6,263 bases of DNA from Chitinophagaceae bacterium (GTDB taxonomy: Bacteria > Bacteroidota > Bacteroidia > Chitinophagales > Chitinophagaceae): assembly GCA_020853515.1 (NCBI GenBank), contig JADYYU010000115.1:1-6263 (forward strand). Reading direction: 5' to 3'. The position numbers were made by a program, and so were the translations under genes. The notes beneath the pieces are model-generated. The model was not told where the DNA came from. It ran no database searches and was given only the letters and a program-made list of their open reading frames with translations. Each line of letters opens with the position of its first letter. Position 1 is the first letter of the stretch. Of this stretch, positions 1 to 5,784 are shown piece after piece.

Positions 1-5
1 TAGTC

Positions 6-38
6 AAAAACCATATGCCGCGGCATATGGTTTTTTTT
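6..38. terminator. Palindromic, probably bidirectional intrinsic terminator
   Basis: Positions 6-35 form a perfect 30-bp palindrome: five A, a 10-base arm centred on CCATATGCCG, its exact reverse complement, then T. As RNA it would fold into a GC-containing stem with a tight loop. The T run continues to position 38, and the A run at 6-10 gives a five-U tail on the other strand. It most likely ends transcription of a gene left of the window and insulates the promoter that follows at 41-71. A TAG at 1-3 could be the upstream stop codon, but this cannot be tested. Confidence 0.8.
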
Positions 39-40
39 AT

Positions 41-71
41 TTTCAAAGTACAGGCCAAACTTCTACCTTTG
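41..71 (+). promoter_or_regulatory. Bacteroidota-type promoter for the transketolase/VWA unit
   Basis: TACCTTTG at 64-71 matches the Bacteroidota -7 consensus TAnnTTTG exactly. TTTC at 41-44 lies 19 bases upstream, where the -33 element (TTTG) is expected, with one mismatch. Transcription would start a few bases after 71, giving a leader of roughly 30 bases. There is no Shine-Dalgarno sequence before the ATG at 106; the leader is A/T-rich, as is common in this phylum. The box assignment rests on consensus matching only. Confidence 0.6.
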
Positions 72-105
72 CAACTTAACTTTAAGATACTTCAATTTTT
101 CAAAA

Positions 106-939
106 ATGCATAATTTAGCTGATATAGCAACTCAGGTCAGAAGAGATATCGTTCGTATGGTACACGGTGTTCAGAGCGGACACCCCGGTGGTTCTTTAGG
201 TTGCGCCGATTTTCTGGTAAGCCTTTATTTTAAAGAAATGAATCACAACCCTGATTTTGACATGGATGGTAAGGGGCAGGACCTGTTCTTTTTGTCTAAC
301 GGCCATATCTCACCTGTATTCTACAGCGTTTTGGCACGGAGCGGTTATTTTCCGGTTGCGGAACTCGCAACTTTCCGTAAACTCAATTCCCGCTTACAAG
401 GCCACCCCGCCACACATGAGCATTTGCCAGGCGTACGGATCGCAAGCGGATCTTTAGGCCAGGGCTTAAGCGTGGCGATCGGTGCGGCACTTACTAAAAA
501 ATTAAATGGAGACCCTTCAATTATTTATTCCCTTCCTGGTGACGGTGAACTGCAGGAAGGTCAAAACTGGGAGGCCATGATGTTTGCGGCCCATCATAAA
601 GTTGACAACCTCATTGCAACAGTCGACTATAACGGTCAGCAAATAGATGGCAGTACTGCACAGGTGATGAATCTTGAAAATTTGAAAGATAAATGGCTGG
701 CTTTTGGCTGGCAGGTTCTCGAAATGGATGGCAATGATCTTGATAATATTGCGGCTACCATGCAACAGGCCAGGGCTATGTTGGGCAAACAAAAGCCGGT
801 ATGCATACTCATGACCACTATTATGGGCAAAGGGGTCTCTTTTATGGAAGGTACCCATGAGTGGCACGGTATTGCCCCCAGTGATGCACAACTTGAACTG
901 GCCTTGTCATTACTTCCTGAAACGCTGGGCGACTATTAA
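106..939 (+). CDS. Transketolase, N-terminal (thiamine diphosphate-binding) subunit
   Basis: This is the N-terminal half of a split transketolase, a cytosolic enzyme that moves two-carbon ketol units between sugar phosphates in the non-oxidative pentose phosphate pathway. At 277 residues it covers only the PP domain; the pyrimidine-binding and C-terminal domains of a full ~650-residue enzyme are missing, as expected for the two-subunit form. Visible landmarks are SGHPGG (24-29), SNGH (64-67), GH at 99-100, SGSLGQG (114-120) and the diphosphate/metal motif GDG (145-147) through DYNG with Asn176. The EGTHEWHG segment (248-255) carries a conserved active-site-region His254. The ATG at 106 fits the family N-terminus and follows a leader without Shine-Dalgarno. 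The stop shares one base with the next start (TAATG). No C-terminal subunit gene is in the window, though the two halves are often adjacent; it must lie elsewhere for the enzyme to work. Confidence 0.95.
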   Translation: MHNLADIATQVRRDIVRMVHGVQSGHPGGSLGCADFLVSLYFKEMNHNPDFDMDGKGQDLFFLSNGHISPVFYSVLARSGYFPVAELATFRKLNSRLQGHPATHEHLPGVRIASGSLGQGLSVAIGAALTKKLNGDPSIIYSLPGDGELQEGQNWEAMMFAAHHKVDNLIATVDYNGQQIDGSTAQVMNLENLKDKWLAFGWQVLEMDGNDLDNIAATMQQARAMLGKQKPVCILMTTIMGKGVSFMEGTHEWHGIAPSDAQLELALSLLPETLGDY

Positions 940-3299
940 TGAACTTTGGTGCAAAAAAATATAAAATTTTAATATTTGCCGGGATACTTTTCTTGATCCC
1001 ATTTTTTCTTTTTGCACAACCGGTCAAAAAATCACGTATCCTGTTTCTGCTCGATGCCTCTTCCAGTATGACCTATAACTGGAATGCCAAATACACAAGG
1101 TTTGACATTGCATCCAATATTTTACTGAAAATTATCGACAGTTTTTATGCTCTCAATAATGAAGTAGAATTTGCCGTGCGCGCATACGGCACTCAATATC
1201 CAGCTCAGGATAAAAATTGTACGGATACACGACTCGAAGTTCCTTTTAATATTCAAAACGTTGCGCAAATCAACACCCGACTTAAAAACATGCAGCCCCT
1301 CGGCTTTTCGCCTATTGCTTATAGTTTGCGACAAGCAGCCGACAACGAACTGAGTGATGCCCGTCTGTATGATTACTCCATTATTTTTATTACCGATGGC
1401 GGCGAAAGCTGTAACGGCGATGTTTGCAATACTTTTCGCGAATTTCTCGAAAAACGTATCAAGGTTAAACCTTATATCATTGGTCTCGATAGAAATGAAC
1501 AACTAAATCAACTCTACGACTGCATGGGCAATTTCATAAAGGTGGCCGATCCGGATGATATCGATAAAGCAGTCAAGCTGATCGTGGATGCTAACCGTCC
1601 TTTGCTCGACAAACCAAAGGTACTCAACCTGCCAACAGTGTTTGCCAAACCGGCTGTTATTAAAGACAGTGCAGCACCCGCTGTAAAACCACCCGTTCAA
1701 TCACCCGTTCAGGCTCCTGATCCTAAACCGGTTCGATCTGCCAGTATTTTTCCCCGTCTAAAAATGTTGCCTTACCAGGTAAGGATCAACGATCAGGTGA
1801 TAATGAAGCCAGCCTATATTATACAGGCAAAGGCCACCACCGTCACCCTGCGTTTTAACACAGATGTGCCGCCACCGCCAGCGCCACAGGTTGTAGCCCG
1901 CAAAACAGATGTATTTCCAAAATTAAGTGCGCCCGCCTACCGCTTCAAAAATGAAGTGAAAGCACTCATGACTGCCAAGCCAAATAACTTTCGGGTGAAA
2001 GAGAAAGCGATACTGCGTTTTGAAACCGAAGTTCCCGCCGTAGTAAGAACTCCGGACATCTTCCCGCTTTTAAAGGCAGCAAAATATAAATTCACTGCAG
2101 TAACGTCTGTTGTAAAACTCAGCCCCAAAAGGTCTGATTTCGACCGCTCTAAAGCTGCTGTGCTGCGCTTTGATATCGAAAAGCCGGTGCTGAGACTGAC
2201 CAATGTAATGCCTCTGCTGAAAATGCCTAAAATTTGGGTGGCCAATACAGTGGTGACGCTAAAGAACCTTAAACCGGTCGCATACAACAATAAGCAAACA
2301 GCCATTCTGCGGTTTGAAGTGGAACAAAAAAAGAAACCCGTTTTGAGTGCTCTCCGCCCTGAAAAATTCCCGATGCGCTACTCGTATGCCTATCGTTTGC
2401 CGCAGCTTTCGGCCCGCAAACCCACAAAGGAGATGGCTATTATTCGCTTTACGTCCGCCGAACTGGGTGTGGTAAAACGGAATGACTCTGTCCCTAAAAA
2501 GTTTGTACCACCACCCGAACCGGAAAAGCTGGATGCCGAATTTACAGTCGCCCTCGAAAATAGTGAAGAAACAAAAGTGCAGGTCTTTTTTGAAAGCCGG
2601 GCCGGTAAAAAATATCCTGCAGCCACGCCTGAGATTGTGTTTAAAGAGCAAGGCAGCAACAGTGTGATCACCTCTTTTCGCAGACAGGTGTCGGGCAATG
2701 AGCCGGTACCACAAAAAATTGCGGCTGGCAAATACAATGTGATCGTTACCGGTTATAATGATCTGTATGTAAACAATGTTACCATAGTGCCGAATAAACT
2801 GAATAAGGTTACTATCAAAGTGTCGGATGGCACCCTGGCTTTTGCCTACGTAGGTAATCGTAACCGGCCGGTTGAGTATAATGCTATTGTAAACCGTCGG
2901 TTTGCCGCCGGGGCCACCGTATTGCAAAAATGCGTTGATAAGCTGACTTACGAACCGGGTACTTATTATGTTGAGATCAGTACGCTGCCTGCCAGTAAAT
3001 TTAGTATCGATATGTCGTTTGGTGCTTTATACGAACTGCAGATTCCGGAACCCGGCACCTTGCAGATCTCAAACACAGAACCTATCGGAAAAGTACAGCT
3101 TCAATACGAACATGGCGAAATGTTTGAAGTTTTTTATACCATGAATTTAAACGGAAATATTGCTGCACAAACGCTGATGCTGCAGCCTGGCCGTTATAAA
3201 ATCATTTTTCCTGTTGATCCTAAAATGCCGCAAATGGGCACTAAAACGCAGGATTTTATTATCAGGTCTAACCGGAATTCGCTGGTTGAATTACAATAA
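939..3299 (+). CDS. Exported von Willebrand factor A domain protein with internal repeats
   Basis: This 786-residue protein has a signal peptide (basic KK at 6-7, hydrophobic 9-26, likely cleavage after FLFA at 26). No lipobox is seen, so a periplasmic or secreted location is inferred. A VWA domain spans about 31-215. The MIDAS metal site has DASSS (Asp39, Ser41, Ser43), GFSP at 122-125 where the usual Thr is Ser124, and TDGGES with Asp153. RAYG (81-84) and the Cys pair around 157/163 resemble bacterial VWA proteins annotated as Ca-activated-channel-like. A Pro-rich linker (about 238-265) follows, then about five degenerate ~50-residue repeats (267-515) and three beta-rich units with a 77-residue period (531-786). 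The start overlaps the transketolase stop by one base, suggesting translational coupling. Ligand and role are unknown; metal-dependent adhesion or envelope assembly is inference from the fold. The annotation is secure for VWA and export, not for function. Confidence 0.88.
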   Translation: MNFGAKKYKILIFAGILFLIPFFLFAQPVKKSRILFLLDASSSMTYNWNAKYTRFDIASNILLKIIDSFYALNNEVEFAVRAYGTQYPAQDKNCTDTRLEVPFNIQNVAQINTRLKNMQPLGFSPIAYSLRQAADNELSDARLYDYSIIFITDGGESCNGDVCNTFREFLEKRIKVKPYIIGLDRNEQLNQLYDCMGNFIKVADPDDIDKAVKLIVDANRPLLDKPKVLNLPTVFAKPAVIKDSAAPAVKPPVQSPVQAPDPKPVRSASIFPRLKMLPYQVRINDQVIMKPAYIIQAKATTVTLRFNTDVPPPPAPQVVARKTDVFPKLSAPAYRFKNEVKALMTAKPNNFRVKEKAILRFETEVPAVVRTPDIFPLLKAAKYKFTAVTSVVKLSPKRSDFDRSKAAVLRFDIEKPVLRLTNVMPLLKMPKIWVANTVVTLKNLKPVAYNNKQTAILRFEVEQKKKPVLSALRPEKFPMRYSYAYRLPQLSARKPTKEMAIIRFTSAELGVVKRNDSVPKKFVPPPEPEKLDAEFTVALENSEETKVQVFFESRAGKKYPAATPEIVFKEQGSNSVITSFRRQVSGNEPVPQKIAAGKYNVIVTGYNDLYVNNVTIVPNKLNKVTIKVSDGTLAFAYVGNRNRPVEYNAIVNRRFAAGATVLQKCVDKLTYEPGTYYVEISTLPASKFSIDMSFGALYELQIPEPGTLQISNTEPIGKVQLQYEHGEMFEVFYTMNLNGNIAAQTLMLQPGRYKIIFPVDPKMPQMGTKTQDFIIRSNRNSLVELQ
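1737..2483 (+). repeat. Five degenerate ~50-residue protein repeats (FPxL...LRF)
   Basis: Within the VWA protein, residues 267-515 fall into five related units. Each begins with an FP or MP pair followed by a short basic/hydrophobic run, and ends in a strand-like LRF or IRF. The pairs are at 271, 326, 375, 424 and 477 (spacings 55, 49, 49 and 53). The LRF/IRF triplets begin at 304, 359, 409, 457 and 502. The distance from pair to triplet is 33-34 residues in the first four units and 25 in the last, which looks shortened. A Lys-Pro near the middle recurs in most units. DNA identity between units is low, so these are old protein duplications. I recognise no named domain. Confidence 0.75.
2529..3296 (+). 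repeat. Three C-terminal beta-rich units, 77-residue period
   Basis: Residues 531-786 of the VWA protein contain three G-x-Y turns, GKYNV (597), GTYYV (674) and GRYKI (751), exactly 77 residues apart. Each is followed by a stretch ending in alternating hydrophobic residues. The second and third units also share an opening GTL (631 and 706). The pattern resembles the small beta-sandwich modules (PEGA or carboxypeptidase-regulatory-like) often found after VWA domains in exported bacterial proteins. That family link is inference; the spacing is read directly. Confidence 0.6.
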
Positions 3300-3301
3300 T
3301 C

Positions 3302-3327
3302 CCGGATCTTGCTGTTGACGGGTCCGG
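3302..3327. other. Weak hairpin after the VWA gene
   Basis: CCGGATC (3302-3308) can pair with GGTCCGG (3321-3327), giving seven pairs including one T-G wobble around a 12-base loop. It begins three bases after the VWA stop codon. No T run follows on either strand, so it is not a classical intrinsic terminator. It could act as a 3'-end stabilising structure or in factor-dependent termination, or be chance. Confidence 0.3.
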
Positions 3328-3414
3328 CAGGGATGCTATCAAGTTGAGATTGTTTGATTGCACCGGTTGACGCTCGTTTTACATCTGCCTTAACTCCCTT
3401 CTGCCTATGCTACC

Positions 3415-4644
3415 TTATTCATAGCGCAAACTTTCGATCGGATTTAACCTCGATGCTTTCAAGGCCGGATAAATCCCTGCCGTCAAACCAACCGCTACAC
3501 AAATGGCCAAACCGGTCAGTATCCATATCCAGGGTATCACCATCGGCGATCCAAAAGCCAGTGAAAGTAAGTTGCCGGTCAGTATGCCACTGACAATGCC
3601 AAGGACACCGCCGGTCAGACTGATCAAAATCGCTTCTGTCAAAAACTGCCTTAAGATGATGGCATTGGTTGCCCCCACTGATTTTGAAAGTCCGATTTCC
3701 CGGGTGCGCTCCGCCACAGATACCAACATGATATTCATCAGGCCTATGGCCGCACCCAGTAAAGTAATGAAACCAATAACACTCGCTGATAAGGTCACAT
3801 ACTGGATGTTACTGACGAGTGTATTGGCCAGTTCGTCATTTTTATTGATCACAAAATTAATCGCCTTGCCAGCCGCCAGTTTTCTGATGCTACGCATCAG
3901 ACCCTCCGCTTCCCCCATCGCAAAATCGATATTTTTCAGTCCGTCTGTCAGCACACTCAGCACACACGACTGCCCGCTCAGGCCATAGTTTTTACTCCCG
4001 TTCATAATTGGAATCAGTACCATGTTGTCCATACGGTTGATCAGGCTGGCTCCTTTACTCTCCATGACCCCCAAAACCCGGTATTGCTGGCTGCCCACCT
4101 GCACTATCGCATTTTCGGCTATCGCAACATTTGTAAATATTTTTTTTGCTACCGCATAGCCCAGCAGACAAATGTTGGCGTTGCTACTGATTTCACGCAC
4201 GCTGAAGTTCCTGCCGGCCAGCATATTGGTGCCCGATACTTTCAGGTAATTTTCATCAGTCGCCATCACCATCACGTTCGGACTGGTTTTGCGGCTGCCA
4301 TGCTTTACCAGTGCTCCATTTTCTGCCAGCGACGAAATGCTGATCAAAGCCGGAAAGCGAAACCTCTCTTTAAAGTTCATCGCCTGCTGCAAACTGATCA
4401 CTTGGGCAGGGTCACTGCCACCACTCTTTTTTTTGTTCATTTTGCGCTGACTCATGATCGTAAACGTGTTGGCCCCCATTCCACTCAGATTATTATAAAT
4501 ATTCCATTTGAGCACTTCAATCACGGTCAGAATACTAATCAGTGCCATGATACCTACCGCAATAATGGCGATGGTCAGGTTCGACCGAAGACGGTTACCC
4601 CTGATAGCACTTTGCGAAAGCCTTAAAATATCAAACCATTTCAT
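3415..4644 (-). CDS. MacB/FtsX-family ABC transporter permease
   Basis: This 409-residue inner-membrane protein has the MacB-type layout. A basic N-terminus (conserved-looking LRLSQSAIRGNRLRSNLT) leads into a first membrane helix at about 23-45. A large periplasmic domain (about 46-280) follows, then an FtsX domain with three helices at about 284-308, 334-362 and 370-392. The cytoplasmic coupling segment AERTREIGLSKSVGA (311-325) and the tail ending NPIESLRYE are hallmarks of the family. Such permeases pair with a LolD/MacB-like ATPase and often a membrane-fusion protein; they work by mechanotransmission to export peptides, lipoproteins or drugs rather than by an ordinary pore. Neither partner is in the window and the substrate cannot be told. 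The gene converges on the VWA gene with a 115-base gap and is divergent from lpxH. The ATG at 4644 is chosen because the family N-terminal helix starts right after it. Confidence 0.92.
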   Translation of the reverse strand: MKWFDILRLSQSAIRGNRLRSNLTIAIIAVGIMALISILTVIEVLKWNIYNNLSGMGANTFTIMSQRKMNKKKSGGSDPAQVISLQQAMNFKERFRFPALISISSLAENGALVKHGSRKTSPNVMVMATDENYLKVSGTNMLAGRNFSVREISSNANICLLGYAVAKKIFTNVAIAENAIVQVGSQQYRVLGVMESKGASLINRMDNMVLIPIMNGSKNYGLSGQSCVLSVLTDGLKNIDFAMGEAEGLMRSIRKLAAGKAINFVINKNDELANTLVSNIQYVTLSASVIGFITLLGAAIGLMNIMLVSVAERTREIGLSKSVGATNAIILRQFLTEAILISLTGGVLGIVSGILTGNLLSLAFGSPMVIPWIWILTGLAICVAVGLTAGIYPALKASRLNPIESLRYE

Positions 4645-4651
4645 CGAACTC

Positions 4652-4681
4652 CAAAACTAATCATAATTTATTGCACTTAAA
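4652..4681 (-). promoter_or_regulatory. Possible promoter of the ABC permease gene (near-leaderless)
   Basis: On the minus strand TAGTTTTG (4659 down to 4652) matches TAnnTTTG exactly. A TTTA (4681-4678) lies 18 bases upstream as a weak -33 element. The box ends only seven bases before the ATG, so a transcript from it would have almost no leader. It could be chance in A/T-rich sequence. Confidence 0.4.
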
Positions 4682-4885
4682 TCATTCAGGTGTTCATTGT
4701 CTTTTTGCATACAGAGCTGGGCTGGCATCGGGGGGCTCATTCTTCAGCAGCTATACAGGCTATCACTGCTACTCCGCCACAGTAGCTGTCGCACAAGATC
4801 TTCAGCGGGGTATCTGTTCTATCCTGAGCAAGTTCGGCAATCGGTTCGTTTTTCAGCATACAACCTGCCCATTCCTTCAACCATG
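4682..4885. other. Divergent intergenic region without a recognised gene
   Basis: This is the central part of the gap between the ABC permease and lpxH. It is less A/T-rich than its flanks. I see one imperfect hairpin, CAGCTAT (4748-4754) with GTAGCTG (4782-4788), enclosing a 27-base loop. A 40-codon minus-strand reading frame (4859-4737) and two plus-strand frames with TTG starts cross it, but none has a recognisable domain or a convincing start. No tRNA, SRP, RNase P or 6S RNA landmark was recognised. It may hold regulatory sites, a small RNA or a decayed gene. Confidence 0.3.
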
Positions 4886-4917
4886 TTGATCATTTTCAAC
4901 TATAATAAGTACTTTTA
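4886..4917 (+). promoter_or_regulatory. Possible promoter of lpxH
   Basis: TACTTTTA (4910-4917) matches TAnnTTTG at all but the last base. TTG at 4886-4888 lies 21 bases upstream. The box ends nine bases before the ATG at 4927, so the leader would be very short, like that proposed for the divergent permease gene. This is consensus matching only. Confidence 0.35.
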
Positions 4918-4926
4918 CCGTCTCAA

Positions 4927-5685
4927 ATGCAGGAAATTACCCTACAGACTGGCAAAAAGATCTATTTCGCTTCCGATTTTCATTTCGGCATTCCCGATTA
5001 TGCAGCCACACGGCAGCGCGAGGCACTCGTCTGTGAATGGCTCGACAGCATCAGCAACGATGCACAGGCTATTTTTCTCATGGGCGACCTGTTTGATTCA
5101 TGGATGGAATATAAAAGGGTAGTGCCAAAAGGCTCAATCCGTTTTTTGGGTAAGCTGGCCGCATTTTCAGACCGTGGAATTCAACTGATTATTTTTACAG
5201 GCAACCATGATTTGTGGATGCATGGCTATTTTGAACAGGAACTGGGTGTAACCGTTTATAAAAACCCACAGAATTTTAAGATCAATGGACAGTTGTTTCA
5301 CCTCGCTCATGGAGACGGTCTGTGCAGGAAGGAAAAAAAGTACCTCCTTATGAAATCGGTTATACAACATCCACTCAGTCAGTTCATTTACCGACAGTTG
5401 CATCCTGACCTGGGGCTTCGGCTGGCCGACTATTTTAGCCGCCTCGGACCTAAGCATAAGTACCAGAATCAGGTGATGAAAAATGACAGTCAGGAATATC
5501 AGCTGATTTATGCAAAAGAATATTTAAACCTTCTGCCGGTCAACTATTTTATTTTTGGTCACCGCCATATACCCGTCGAAATACCACTGAACAGTCAGTG
5601 TAAATTTGTAAATCTGGGTGATTGGATTTCTTATAACACCTACGCAGTGTTTGACGGCATGACAGTGCAGTTGTTAAAATATTGA
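4927..5685 (+). CDS. lpxH: UDP-2,3-diacylglucosamine diphosphatase LpxH (lipid A synthesis)
   Basis: This 252-residue metallophosphoesterase most likely hydrolyses UDP-2,3-diacylglucosamine to lipid X and UMP, the fourth step of lipid A synthesis, at the cytoplasmic face of the inner membrane. The calcineurin-like metal ligands are all visible: SDFH (Asp17, His19), GDLFD (Asp54), GNHD (Asn93), HGD (His128) and GHRH (His212, His214). The middle segment (about 131-190), rich in aromatic, basic and Leu residues, fits the helical lid that holds the acyl chains. Its length is close to that of the E. coli enzyme (240 residues). One difference is GNHD where E. coli has GNRD; I believe His is usual in Bacteroidota homologues. 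The ATG at 4927 puts the first metal motif 17 residues in, as expected. A generic phosphoesterase is the alternative, but the motif set and lid favour LpxH. Confidence 0.87.
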   Translation: MQEITLQTGKKIYFASDFHFGIPDYAATRQREALVCEWLDSISNDAQAIFLMGDLFDSWMEYKRVVPKGSIRFLGKLAAFSDRGIQLIIFTGNHDLWMHGYFEQELGVTVYKNPQNFKINGQLFHLAHGDGLCRKEKKYLLMKSVIQHPLSQFIYRQLHPDLGLRLADYFSRLGPKHKYQNQVMKNDSQEYQLIYAKEYLNLLPVNYFIFGHRHIPVEIPLNSQCKFVNLGDWISYNTYAVFDGMTVQLLKY

Positions 5686-5705
5686 AATAAAATGACACAA
5701 AGATG

Positions 5706-5736
5706 TTGACTTCCATCTCAAATCAAACTAATTTAG
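5706..5736 (+). promoter_or_regulatory. Possible promoter of the secreted-protein gene
   Basis: TAATTTAG (5729-5736) matches TAnnTTTG with one mismatch. TTG at 5706-5708 sits 20 bases upstream, within the usual Bacteroidota spacing. The predicted start, about 5741, would give a leader of about 40 bases before the ATG at 5785. No intrinsic terminator is seen between lpxH and this box, so read-through from lpxH is possible. Confidence 0.4.
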
Positions 5737-5784
5737 CACGCTGAAAGGAATAATTTCTATTTTTTCAGGCACAACATAATAGAT

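Noticed and set aside
517..891. 124-residue minus-strand open frame opposite the transketolase gene
   Set aside because: The plus strand encodes clear thiamine diphosphate motifs here; the antisense product has no domain-like features.
1690..1711. Two copies of CACCCGTTCA 12 bases apart, considered as an operator or small repeat
   Set aside because: They lie in frame in the Pro-rich linker and encode PVQ-type repeats; this is explained by the protein linker.
2259..2927. 222-residue minus-strand open frame opposite the VWA gene
   Set aside because: It lies fully antisense to a strongly supported coding region, shows no recognisable motif and looks like a codon-bias shadow.
3314..3372. Repeated GTTGACG at 3314-3320 and 3366-3372
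   Set aside because: A seven-base direct repeat is expected by chance at this scale and has no supporting context.
4084..4626. 180-residue plus-strand frame opposite the ABC permease, with many His residues
   Set aside because: It mirrors membrane-protein codons on the other strand; its His-rich composition comes from antisense ATG-type codons. The same applies to the 161-residue frame at 3503-3988.
4671..4889. 72-residue plus-strand frame in the divergent gap
   Set aside because: It has a TTG start, no supporting signal, low-complexity Ser/Tyr/Cys-rich content and no homology that I can recognise.
4697..5122. 141-residue plus-strand frame overlapping the start of lpxH
   Set aside because: It needs a TTG start, overlaps lpxH by almost 200 bases in another frame and has no recognisable domain.
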